In this document: one piece after another, positions 36,290 through 44,392 of the stretch
Numbering within the stretch: position 1 is the first letter of the stretch
How the letters are laid out: every line of letters begins with the position of its first letter
NCBI RefSeq assembly: GCF_010730575.1
Contig: NZ_AP022614.1
Location: 4,278,001-4,342,000, forward strand
Direction of reading: 5' to 3'
Length of the DNA: 64,000 nucleotides
Origin: Mycobacterium parmense
GTDB lineage: Bacteria > Actinomycetota > Actinomycetes > Mycobacteriales > Mycobacteriaceae
Program-made: the position numbers and the translations under genes
The notes under the pieces: generated by a model
Databases searched by the model: none
Told to the model about the DNA's origin: nothing
The model's input: the letters and a program-made list of their open reading frames with translations, nothing else

Positions 36290-37318
36290 TCACACAACGG
36301 TTTTCGCGGCACTTCGGTCGACATAAACGTGGGCCGCGCGCCGGATCGACTCCTCGGTGGGCGCGGGGTGCCAGCCGAGTTCGCGGGTGGCCTTGTCGTG
36401 GCTGGCCGGCGAGGTCAGTGCGATGAGCCGCGCGCTCTGCGTGCTGATGGGCAAGTCGCGCCGCAGCAAAGGGCGCACGACGTCGCCGAACCGGGCGAGC
36501 GCGTACACGAGCGCCATCGGGATCCCGATCCGCGGCGGGCGCGCACCGACGGCCTGTGCGGCGCACGTCACCAGCTCCCGCTGCGTCATGTACCGCTCGG
36601 AGACGATGTAGCGCTCGCCGACCCGGCCGCGTTCGGCCGCAAGGACCAACGCGTCGGCGACATCGTCGATGCCGACGACCTCGGCGCCGACGCCGCGGAT
36701 GTAGAACGGCATCTTCCCGAGCGCCGCGAGCTGGACGAAGATCCCCTGCCGCGGCTGCCAATCGGGCGGACCGTAGGGATTGGAGACGTTGGTGACCACC
36801 GCCGGTAACCCGCGCTCCGCGACGTAGGAGAAGACCAGATCTTCTGCCTGGCGGCGAGATTCGATGTAGTTGCCGCCCCGGTCGGCCCAGTTGAAGGGAG
36901 TGTCCTCGTCGACGGTCGCACCGTCGGTGCCGATCGCGATGGCGCCGATGGTGCTCAGAAAGACAAATCGCTTCAGGTCGGCCTTCGCCGCCACCTCGAG
37001 GACGTTGCGCAGGCCCTTGACGTTGGTCTCGAACAGCGGTGCGGGGTCACGCAGTTCCGCCCTGGTGTCGACGACGCAGTAGTAGACGACGTCGCGGTCG
37101 GTCATGGCGGCGGCCACTGCGGAGGTGTCGAAGATGTCACCGTAACAGCGCTGGACGTCCAGGCCGTCGATTCCTCTGGTAGCGCTCGACTTTCGCAACA
37201 GGACCCGGACGTCGGCGCCGCCGGAAACGAGTCGGCGGGTGACGGCCGCCCCCACGTTGCCGCTCGCGCCCATGACCAGGGCACGCTGCCCGGTCACGGT
37301 TGTACCGCCGTCATCCAT
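36290..37318 (-). CDS. NAD-dependent epimerase/dehydratase-like extended SDR
   Basis: The 342-residue extended SDR has ALVMGASGNVGAAVTRRLVS (GxxGxxG), KRFVFLSTIGAIAIG and a YIESRRQAEDLV helix. The canonical motif at this helix is YxxSKxxAE; here the catalytic Lys position is Arg. The protein also has VTNVSNPYGPPDWQ and the C-terminal SDR substrate region. The changed lysine makes activity uncertain. It lies 65 bp downstream of the PPE gene and may be part of the riboswitch-controlled transcript. Confidence 0.85.
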   Translation of the reverse strand: MDDGGTTVTGQRALVMGASGNVGAAVTRRLVSGGADVRVLLRKSSATRGIDGLDVQRCYGDIFDTSAVAAAMTDRDVVYYCVVDTRAELRDPAPLFETNVKGLRNVLEVAAKADLKRFVFLSTIGAIAIGTDGATVDEDTPFNWADRGGNYIESRRQAEDLVFSYVAERGLPAVVTNVSNPYGPPDWQPRQGIFVQLAALGKMPFYIRGVGAEVVGIDDVADALVLAAERGRVGERYIVSERYMTQRELVTCAAQAVGARPPRIGIPMALVYALARFGDVVRPLLRRDLPISTQSARLIALTSPASHDKATRELGWHPAPTEESIRRAAHVYVDRSAAKTVV

Positions 37319-37383
37319 GTTTGCCGTCCGTTACGTCCACGACACGTACTGTAACGCCGACGGTACGGCGCGGCACCCCCTTG

Positions 37384-38571
37384 CTATCCCGCTGCCGGCG
37401 GGCGTGCGACGAAGGTCGGGCGGAATCCGTACTGCGGTACGGCGCGCCCGTAGCCCTGACCGGCCGCCCCGCCGCCCAGCGGAACTCCGGGCAGGCCCGC
37501 CGCCATGGCCGGAGGCGGGGCCACCATCGGAGTACCGCCCAGGCTCGACGCCAGCGGTCCGGACAGCGGCGCGGACGCGGTCCAACTCGGGGGCACCGAG
37601 AGCGGTCCCAGCGTGGCGGCTTGGCCCAGTCCGGCCGCGAACGCCGGTCCCGGACCTGCGATGCCGACGACCGGGCCCGCCACCTCCTCGCCGGCCGCCC
37701 CGGCCGCGGCCTCACCTGCCGCGGCGGCCGTCTGGCCACTGGCCTCGCCGCCGGTCAGGCCCAGGAACGGCGCCAGGGTGTTGCTCGGCATGTAGAACCC
37801 CGACGAGAACACGGTGTTCCAAATGTTGCCGTTGGGTCCCCAGGTGTTCCAGAAGCCGTCGAGCGCGTCGTTGCCCGACCCGGACCCGGTCAGCAGGAGG
37901 CGGAGGATATCCACGGCTTGCGTCCTCGGCGCCGCCGAGGCGGGGTACGCCATCCTCTGCAGGGACGTCGGCACCGCGGCCACCATCTGACTCAGCGTCG
38001 ACTGTTCGGCGACGGCCGCGGACTGCGCGGTGAGCCCGGTCGGGCTGGTGGTCGGCTGCGGCAGGGTGAACTCGGCGAGCCGGGTGGCGGCTGCAGACGA
38101 GCCGGCATAGCCGTACATTGCCGCGGCGTCCTGGGCCCACATCTCGGCGTACTGCGTTTCGGTGGCGGCGATGGCCGCAGTGTTCTGGCCCAGGATGTTG
38201 GTGGCGACCAATGCCGCCATCCGGACCCGGTTCTGGGCAACCACCGGCGGGGGCACGGTGGCGGCGAACGCGGCTTCGTAGGCCGCGGCCGCGGATTCGG
38301 CCTGTGATGCGGTGTGCTCTGCCCGGGTGGCGGCGTCACTCATCCACACGACATAGGGAAGGGCCGCGGCCGCCATGGCGGCCGACGCCGGGCCGTGCCA
38401 CTGCTCGCCGGTCAGGACACCGAGAATCGAGCCGTAAGACGATGCGGCCGATCGTAATTCGGCGCCCAGGCCGTTCCAGGCCGCGGCGGCGACCAGCATG
38501 GGTGTGGAACCCGGTCCAAGGTACATGCGGGCGGAGTTGACCTCCGGTGGCAGCGAGGCGAAGTCGCTCAT
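37384..38571 (-). CDS. PPE-SVP family protein behind a cobalamin riboswitch
   Basis: The 395-residue protein begins MSDFASLPPEVNSARMYLGP, with the PPE motif at 8-10, and has a WxG (QWHGPAS) in the N-terminal helical hairpin. The LSVPPSWTASAP motif near residue 325 places it in the PPE-SVP subfamily, usually secreted by ESX-5. ATG 38571 is chosen at the family start, although the frame extends to 38661. No PE gene is adjacent. A cobalamin riboswitch lies ~390 nt upstream on the same strand, as is known for PPE2 in M. tuberculosis, suggesting repression by B12 and a role in cobalamin or cobalt uptake (inference). Confidence 0.92.
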   Translation of the reverse strand: MSDFASLPPEVNSARMYLGPGSTPMLVAAAAWNGLGAELRSAASSYGSILGVLTGEQWHGPASAAMAAAALPYVVWMSDAATRAEHTASQAESAAAAYEAAFAATVPPPVVAQNRVRMAALVATNILGQNTAAIAATETQYAEMWAQDAAAMYGYAGSSAAATRLAEFTLPQPTTSPTGLTAQSAAVAEQSTLSQMVAAVPTSLQRMAYPASAAPRTQAVDILRLLLTGSGSGNDALDGFWNTWGPNGNIWNTVFSSGFYMPSNTLAPFLGLTGGEASGQTAAAAGEAAAGAAGEEVAGPVVGIAGPGPAFAAGLGQAATLGPLSVPPSWTASAPLSGPLASSLGGTPMVAPPPAMAAGLPGVPLGGGAAGQGYGRAVPQYGFRPTFVARPPAAG

Positions 38572-38964
38572 CGCCGCACGCTGTTGACGACGTGACGAAC
38601 TGGTTGAGAAGCGTTGTCGGACACGATTTGTCTCCTTGACAGCGGAAGCTGGGCAGCGCAAAGCCGCCCGCTGACTATGAGTATGAGATTGCCCGAGTGG
38701 AGCTTTGGCGGGCGTGCGTGATCTGCCGGTGAAAACCCGATCGGTGTTACCGGTTCGCTGTTAGTGATTCACAACAGATTTCAGCCGCCGGGGCCGGCGC
38801 GGCACCTGTCAGGAGTTGACCAGTGCTGGCGACTGCGCATAGTGCGTCCTCCATGCCGATGACATGCTCATCGCCGTCGGACGGTCGCCAAGGTGTGAGC
38901 GGCGGCGGTAGTGCCCAGCTCGCTCACTGCACCCGGACATCCGCCCAATCCGCGGGGCGATGCG

Positions 38965-39200
38965 CCGCCGGACACGGTGTGTCCGGCACGGCCAGCAGGT
39001 CTTCGGACTCCCGGGCGCGCACCGCTTTCGGTGCATCTACTGGCCGTCGCTTCCCGGGATCAGCGGGCTTCGCTGTTCCCAGTGCCGATGACGGCGGTCG
39101 TTCCCGGATACCGCTGCGGGACAGTCCCGGATTCACACCGGGTTCCCTCTCGCGGCCCATCCCGTGGAAGCGATGCGCCGCTCGGTGCTCAGATCTGTCG
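38965..39200 (-). promoter_or_regulatory. Cobalamin (adenosylcobalamin) riboswitch
   Basis: Read on the minus strand, the conserved core elements appear in order: GGGAACCCGGTGTGAATCC (39147 downwards), GGGACTGTCCCGCAGCGG, ACTGGGAA, then AGTCCGAAGACCTGCTGG (about 39010-38993). A GCCGGACAC-ACC-GTGTCCGGC hairpin (38967-38987) follows. Its apical CACACC is complementary to GGTGTG in the P5 loop (39139-39134), the L5-L13 kissing pair expected of this class. It points to the PPE gene at 38571. The ~390-nt stretch between them shows no gene. Confidence 0.9.
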
Positions 39201-39340
39201 ATCTCAGCAAACTGGCTGCGAAGCTCAAAATACACGGTTTACGCGAGAGTTACAAACGGTTTCCGCCGACCCCCTCGCGAAATGGCATGCCTTGCGCCAA
39301 AGTTCGGGCCGGGTCGGCCGCGCAGCGACCCGAACGGCGG

Positions 39341-39526
39341 TCAGCCGCCGCTGCCCGCGCCGCCGATCCCCGCAGCCGGCGGCGGCGGTGCGGGCGAACT
39401 GCTCGCCACCGGTGTGATCGACGGACCGATCGCCGGATTCTCGGCGCCCGCACCGCTCACGATTGCGAGGACCAGCACTCCTGCGCCGCCAAGGAGTGCG
39501 AGCCACCCTTTGACTTCGGACCTCAT
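39341..39526 (-). CDS. Small membrane or secreted Pro/Gly-rich protein
   Basis: The 61-residue protein begins MRSEVKGWLALLGGAGVLVL, forming a signal anchor or signal peptide (AIVSGAGAENPAI). A Ser/Pro/Gly-rich tail follows (SSSPAPPPPAAGIGGAGSGG). GAGGA 5-9 nt before ATG 39526 supports this start; the frame extends to 39544. It lies 140 bp upstream of the riboswitch on the same strand. Function is unknown; the call rests on the ribosome binding site and signal-like N-terminus. Confidence 0.55.
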   Translation of the reverse strand: MRSEVKGWLALLGGAGVLVLAIVSGAGAENPAIGPSITPVASSSPAPPPPAAGIGGAGSGG

Positions 39527-40045
39527 GGCAATCCTCACCCTCAACTACGTCTTAGGGGTTCATTACCCGCTTCGCGGTGCGCTCAAGCGGGCACGGCGCC
39601 CTCCAAGCGGACGGGACGGCCGGAAGCCGACCGCGCTGCCCAACGGTCGAACCGCAGGGTTGTAATTCGAAGAATGGCCGGCCCGGCCGAATGGAAATGG
39701 CCCGGGCTGAAGCATGAAGCGCCGCGCGGGTGAGCGACGCCGCGACCGGTATCGGTCGATCTTGGTGCACCCGCACCGGTGCGCAAATTTCGCTTGTGAT
39801 CGGTTCAGTTAATGCCGCCGGGTTACCGGCGCGGCGATTGTTCCCGGCACAAGTCCAGCTCAGGCCGTTCCCGCCGGCGCTGCTTCGAGCGACCCGATGA
39901 GTCTGGGCAACGATTGCCGACGGGATTTCGTGATCGAAATCGTGTACCCGCGGTCCTAATTTTTGCGACCGAAAACGCGATCGCCGCGGGCGCACTACAC
40001 TAATGCTCCATCTAGGTCCTGATCAGGGGCATATCGGAGGGAATC
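39527..40045. other. Non-coding gap upstream of the ESX-2 cluster
   Basis: The 519 bp carry no supported gene. In M. tuberculosis the eccB2 and eccC2 genes would stand immediately upstream of the PE gene; I found no reading frame or motif of either here. The 3' part should contain the promoter of the PE-PPE-esx operon, and GGAGG stands 9 nt before the PE start. Confidence 0.6.
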
Positions 40046-40345
40046 ATGGTTCTGTCTGTGCAGCCAGAAGCCGTTTTGGCGTCGTCGGGCGCGGAATCGG
40101 CGATCAGCGCAGAGACTCAGGCCGCCGCGTCGGCCGCTGCGCCGGCGCTGCTGGGGGTCACGCCGATGGGTGCCGACCCGGACTCGGCGATGTTCGCGGC
40201 GGCGCTCAATGCCTGCGGTGGCAGCTATCTGGGGGTGGTCTCGGAGCACGCGGCGCAGCGGGGCCTGTTCGCCGGCGCCCAGGGCATGGCCGCAGGCGTG
40301 TATGGCGCGACCGAGACGTTGCGAACGTTGACGTTTGGGCTTTAG
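40046..40345 (+). CDS. PE36: PE family protein, ESX-2 (PE36-like)
   Basis: The 99-residue protein is a short PE protein without a PGRS tail: VLSVQPEAVLASSGAESAIS, with PE at 7-8, and a C-terminal helix containing YGATETLRT (a YxxxE secretion signal). It is expected to pair with the PPE protein encoded 14 bp downstream and to be bound by EspG2. Position and length match Rv3893c of M. tuberculosis. GGAGG precedes the ATG. Confidence 0.9.
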   Translation: MVLSVQPEAVLASSGAESAISAETQAAASAAAPALLGVTPMGADPDSAMFAAALNACGGSYLGVVSEHAAQRGLFAGAQGMAAGVYGATETLRTLTFGL

Positions 40346-40359
40346 AGGGGGCAGTACGC

Positions 40360-41562
40360 ATGGCTGATCCGGGGTGGGCAGCCCGTACACCTGAAGAGAA
40401 CGATCTGTTGCTCAAGGGCGGGGCCGGAGCCGGGGTGGGCACACACCTGGCCAACGAGACCGCATGGACGACCCTGGCGGCAACCCATCATGCATCGGGT
40501 GTCGCTTCCGCGATCAATACCGCCGCCACGTCAGCGAGCTGGCTGGGCACGGGATCGGCCGCGTCGGCGGCAAACGTGACCGCGCTCAACGCGTCGCTGC
40601 ATGGCCTGGCCGGGTGGGTCGACGTCAAGCCGGCGGTGGTTTCAACCGCGATCTCGGCGTACACGACCGCCAACGCGGCCATGCGTCCGGCGCCCGAATG
40701 CATCGCCAATCGCGACGAGTGGGGCGTCGACAACGGCATCAACCCGCTGGTGCTGGGAGCGCTGACCCCGCGAATCGTGTCGCTGGACGTTGAGTATTTC
40801 GGCGTGATGTGGCCGAACAACTCGGCGGTCGGCGCCAGCTACGGAGCGATTTTGACGGCATTGGCGGAAAGCCTGGCGATCCCGCCGCCGGTCGCCGGCC
40901 TGGGCGCTTCGCCCGCGGCTCCGGCGGAGGCCGCTTCGGCGGTCGGCCAGGCGGCGGCCGATACCGCGGCCGGTGACGGCATGCGCGCCGCATATCAGGG
41001 CGTCCAGTCGGGCACCACCGGCGCCGGTCAATCGGCATCGGCCGGGCAGGACGCCGGCAGCCAGCTCGGGACGCTCATGCAGCCCATGCAGTCGATGATG
41101 CAGGCCGTGCCCCAGGCGCTGCAGGCTCCCGCCCAGATGATGCAGGCGCCGATGCAGGCGATGCAGCCGCTCATGGGCATGTTCACCAACTCCGGGGGTC
41201 TGGGCATGGGCGCGGCAGCCCCCGGTGCCTCGGCGGCATCGGCGACCGGCGGGATCTCGGCTGCCGAGGCGGGAGCCTCGATGGGCGCGAGCGGCGGGAG
41301 CGCCTCGCTGGGCGGCGCGGGGGTGTCGGCGACCAGCTTCACCCGCCCGGTCAGTGCCTTCGACTCCTCCGCCAGCGGCCGTCCGGTCGGGTTGCGGCCG
41401 AGCGGGGCGTTGGGCGCCGAGGCGGTCCGTCCGCAGACGACGACGGTCGGCGGCTCGCCGATGGGTGGCATGCCGGTGGGTCACGCGGCGGGCGGACACC
41501 GCGACTCCCGGGGCAAATCCGAACAACCCGCGACAGTGCGGGTTGTCGACAATCGGTTGTGA
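40360..41562 (+). CDS. PPE69: PPE family protein, ESX-2 (PPE69-like)
   Basis: The 400-residue protein starts MADPGWAARTPEENDLLLKG, a divergent PPE N-terminus as in Rv3892c (399 residues). It has WLGTGSAASAANVTALNAS, MRPAPECIANRDEWGVDNGI and LDVEYFGVMWPNNSAVGASY in the conserved part. A Met/Gln-rich low-complexity region (MQPMQSMMQAVPQALQAPAQ) and an Ala/Gly tail follow. It should form a heterodimer with the upstream PE protein for ESX-2 export. Confidence 0.92.
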   Translation: MADPGWAARTPEENDLLLKGGAGAGVGTHLANETAWTTLAATHHASGVASAINTAATSASWLGTGSAASAANVTALNASLHGLAGWVDVKPAVVSTAISAYTTANAAMRPAPECIANRDEWGVDNGINPLVLGALTPRIVSLDVEYFGVMWPNNSAVGASYGAILTALAESLAIPPPVAGLGASPAAPAEAASAVGQAAADTAAGDGMRAAYQGVQSGTTGAGQSASAGQDAGSQLGTLMQPMQSMMQAVPQALQAPAQMMQAPMQAMQPLMGMFTNSGGLGMGAAAPGASAASATGGISAAEAGASMGASGGSASLGGAGVSATSFTRPVSAFDSSASGRPVGLRPSGALGAEAVRPQTTTVGGSPMGGMPVGHAAGGHRDSRGKSEQPATVRVVDNRL

Positions 41563-41657
41563 ACAAAGGTGAATTTACAGGCCAAAACCGCCGCCATACA
41601 CTTCGCTCCACACCCTAGACAAGTACCCGGGGGCGAACCGCACGAAGGAGAAAAGCA

Positions 41658-41972
41658 GTGACAATCAAGGTGACACCGCAAATGTTGCGGGACACTTCCA
41701 ATGCCATTCAGGCGAACATGGAGCACGCGATGGCGATCGCTCAGGGCTATGTCGCGAATCAGGAAAACGTGATGAATCCGGCCACGTGGTCCGGCGATGC
41801 CGTAACGGCCTCGCACGTGACTGCCACCGAGGTCGCCGGTGACCTGAACAAGATCCTGACCGGCGGCACCCGCCTGGCCGAGGGGCTCAACCAGGCGGCC
41901 GCCCTGATGGAAGGCCACGAGGCAGATTCGACCCACGCCTTCAACGCCCTTTTCGGCCAGCACGGCTCGTAA
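41658..41972 (+). CDS. esxD: EsxD, ESX-2 WXG100 protein
   Basis: The 104-residue WXG100-family helical hairpin protein has NPATWSGDAVTASHV, holding W-S-G at the turn, and a long second helix. It corresponds to Rv3891c (107 residues). AAGGAG stands 7-12 nt before the GTG start. It is expected to form a heterodimer with EsxC encoded 55 bp downstream and to be secreted by ESX-2. Confidence 0.92.
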   Translation: MTIKVTPQMLRDTSNAIQANMEHAMAIAQGYVANQENVMNPATWSGDAVTASHVTATEVAGDLNKILTGGTRLAEGLNQAAALMEGHEADSTHAFNALFGQHGS

Positions 41973-42027
41973 TCTCTGAGCACTCAGCACTTTTCAACTT
42001 CACTTTCGGCCTTCAAAGGAGTTCACC

Positions 42028-42315
42028 ATGAGCAACCCGATCACCTACAACCCGGGCGCCGTCGCCGACTTCGCATCGGATGTCGCGTCACGCGCGGGTC
42101 AGCTGCAATCGATCTATGAGGACACATCGAATCGGACGAACGCGCTGACGGAATTCTTCGCCGGCCACGGTGCCTCGGGGTTCTTCGAGGCTCAGGCGCA
42201 GATGCTGTCGGGCCTGCAGGGACTGATCGACACCGTGCGTCAGCACGGGCAGACGACCTCCCACGTGCTCGACAGCGCAATCAGCACCGACCAGCACATC
42301 CACGGCCTGTTCTGA
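42028..42315 (+). CDS. esxC: EsxC, ESX-2 WXG100 protein
   Basis: The 95-residue protein corresponds to Rv3890c: SNPITYNPGAVADFASDVAS, then AGHGASGFFEAQAQMLSG, where the WxG turn is replaced by G-H-G, as in other EsxA-like partners of divergent families. It ends in HIHGLF. AAAGGAG precedes ATG 42028. It is the EsxD partner and a predicted ESX-2 substrate. Confidence 0.93.
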   Translation: MSNPITYNPGAVADFASDVASRAGQLQSIYEDTSNRTNALTEFFAGHGASGFFEAQAQMLSGLQGLIDTVRQHGQTTSHVLDSAISTDQHIHGLF

Positions 42316-42418
42316 TTCCGGCCACCGGAGCCGGCACCTGAAAGCGTTGGGACAGCGCGGTGTTGAAGGTGGGGCAGGCCTTGGATGCGGTGTTGCGGCA
42401 GGGTGAAGTGAGAGTTGC

Positions 42419-43249
42419 GTGCTGACAACGACGGTCGATGGCCTGTGGGTGCTGCAGGCCGTGACCGGTGTGGAGCAGACCTGCCCCGAGCTGGGGCTGC
42501 GGCCACTGCTGCCTCGGCTCGACACCGCCGAACGGGCGCTGCGCCATCCCGTCGCAGCGGAACTGATGGCCGCCGGCGCCATCGACCGGGCCGGTGACGC
42601 CGATCCCATGATCCGGGAATGGCTCACCGTGCTGTTGCGGCGCGACCTGGGCCTGCTGGTGAATATCGGTGTGCCCGGCCGTGAACCGACGCGCGCTTCT
42701 ATCTGCCGCTTCGCCACGTGGTGGGTGGTCCTGGAGCGTCACGCCGACCTGATCCGGCTCTACCCTGCCGGCACCGCCAGCAACGAGAGCTCAGCCGGCG
42801 AACTCGTGGTGGGGCAAATCGAGCGGCTGTGCGGCGTGGCCGAGGCGGCGCCGTTGAGGCCGGTCACCCTGGACACCGAGCAGTTGCTCGAGTCGGTGCG
42901 CGACCAATCCAGCCTCCGCTCATTCCTCGCCGCGCAGCGCCTCGACGCCGACCAGATGCAAATCATCACGACCGCAGCGGATCCCGCCCGCTCGGCGCAA
43001 GCCTCGGTGGTGGGGTTGCAGGCCGGCGTGGGGCCGGACTCGATGGCGCGCCTGGTCGTCGGCGACTCGTCGGTGTCCATCGTCGATACCCCGGCGGGCC
43101 GCATCTGCGTGGAGAGCGTCATGTCGGGGCAGCGCCGCTACCAAGTGATCTCGCCCGGGTCGCGCAGCGACATAGGCGCAGCGGTGCAGCGCCTCATCCG
43201 CCGCCTTCCCGCCGGCGCCGAGTGGTATTCCTACCGGCGGGTGGTCTAA
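42419..43249 (+). CDS. espG2: EspG2, ESX-2 PE/PPE chaperone
   Basis: The 276-residue cytosolic protein has the length of Rv3889c. It starts LTTTVDGLWVLQAVTGVEQT (EspG signature) and ends RRLPAGAEWYSYRRVV. EspG proteins bind the hydrophobic tip of PPE proteins and keep PE-PPE pairs soluble before export. The start is GTG 42419. The gene sits between esxC and the P-loop protein gene. Confidence 0.92.
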   Translation: MLTTTVDGLWVLQAVTGVEQTCPELGLRPLLPRLDTAERALRHPVAAELMAAGAIDRAGDADPMIREWLTVLLRRDLGLLVNIGVPGREPTRASICRFATWWVVLERHADLIRLYPAGTASNESSAGELVVGQIERLCGVAEAAPLRPVTLDTEQLLESVRDQSSLRSFLAAQRLDADQMQIITTAADPARSAQASVVGLQAGVGPDSMARLVVGDSSVSIVDTPAGRICVESVMSGQRRYQVISPGSRSDIGAAVQRLIRRLPAGAEWYSYRRVV

Positions 43250-43366
43250 TCGAGGTATGCGCGCATGAGTTCGTTAACCAATGCCATGGAATAGCAACGT
43301 CTTCCGTTCGCTAAAGATAACTGAACGGGTAAACGCGGTGCCCATTGCCGTGTTAGCATCGCGGTC

Positions 43367-44392
43367 GTGACTGGCCCTTGGAATGACCCGAATATGTCGG
43401 ACGAAGGTGCGTTCAGGCGGGGGGATCCGTCGCCGGGCCGCGCCTTCCCGGATTCGGTGTCGGACACGATGCGCATTACCGATCTGGCGGCGCCGCGAAA
43501 GATTCCTCCGGGCTCCGGATGGCGCAAATTCGTCTACTTGGCGTCATTCCGCAAGATAAATCCCGGCGAGTCGCCGAGCGAACGACACTATCGTGATTTG
43601 CAGAACCGCATTCGCCGGCACATCCGGCGGCAGTACGTCATCACCGTCGTGTCGGGCAAGGGCGGAGTCGGCGTCACCACCATGGCCGCCTGCATCGGCG
43701 GCGTCTTCCGGGAATGCAGGCCGCAGAACGTCATTGCGATCGACGCCGTCCCGGGGTTCGGCACGCTGGCCGACCGCATCGACGAGTCGCCGCCCGGCGA
43801 CTACAGCGCCATCATCAACGACACCGACGTGCAGGGCTACGCCGACGTTCGCGAGCATTTGGGCCAAAACCCGGTCGGGCTGGACGTCTTGGCCGGAAAC
43901 CGCACCTCGGATCAGCCGCGGCCGCTGCTGCCGGCCATGTTCTCCGGAGTGTTGTCACGGCTGCGCCGCACTCACACCGTCATGATCGTCGACGCGTCCC
44001 CGGACCTCGAACACGACGTGATGAAAGCGGTTCTCGACAACACCGACACCCTGGTGCTGGTCTCGGGGATCACCGCGGATCGCTCCCGCCCGGTGCTCAG
44101 GGCGGTCGACTATCTCAGGTCGCAGGGTTACCACGAGCTGGTGTCGCACAGCACCGTGATCATCAACCACACCGACGCCATCGCCGACAAGGACGCGCTG
44201 GCCTACCTGACCGAGCGGTTCAGCAAGGTCGGGGCAATTGTCGAGTCGATGCCTTTCGATCCGCACCTGGCCAAAGGCGGGATCATCGACACGGTTCACG
44301 AGCTGAAGAAAAAGTCGCGGCTGCGGCTTTTCGAAATCACGGCGGGTCTGGCTGACAAATACATTCCTGATGCCGAGCGGACGGTGCCGTGA
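43367..44392 (+). CDS. MinD/ParA-like protein of ESX-2 (Rv3888c-like)
   Basis: The 341-residue protein has a ~90-residue N-terminal extension followed by a MinD/SIMIBI ATPase fold: [20 protein letters not shown] at ~90-109, [15 protein letters not shown] (switch I), [12 protein letters not shown] (switch II). The deviant Walker A has signature Lys98, but the second lysine of KGGxGK is Val103. It resembles EspI but lacks a Pro-rich N-terminus. The gene overlaps eccD2 by 4 bp. It probably attaches to the ESX-2 membrane complex; ATP hydrolysis is doubtful. Confidence 0.85.
   Translation: MTGPWNDPNMSDEGAFRRGDPSPGRAFPDSVSDTMRITDLAAPRKIPPGSGWRKFVYLASFRKINPGESPSERHYRDLQNRIRRHIRRQYVITVVSGKGGVGVTTMAACIGGVFRECRPQNVIAIDAVPGFGTLADRIDESPPGDYSAIINDTDVQGYADVREHLGQNPVGLDVLAGNRTSDQPRPLLPAMFSGVLSRLRRTHTVMIVDASPDLEHDVMKAVLDNTDTLVLVSGITADRSRPVLRAVDYLRSQGYHELVSHSTVIINHTDAIADKDALAYLTERFSKVGAIVESMPFDPHLAKGGIIDTVHELKKKSRLRLFEITAGLADKYIPDAERTVP

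Noticed and set aside
38823..39665. 280-codon plus-strand frame across the riboswitch and the small ORF
   Set aside because: It runs antisense to the conserved B12 riboswitch core and has no recognisable start signal or domain.
39552..39995. 147-codon minus-strand frame before the small secreted ORF
   Set aside because: No ribosome binding site, no domain, and composition of non-coding GC-rich DNA.
39527..40045. Possible remnants of eccC2 or eccB2 upstream of the PE gene
   Set aside because: Reading all frames I saw no FtsK/SpoIIIE P-loop, EccB membrane segment or C-terminal fragment of either gene.
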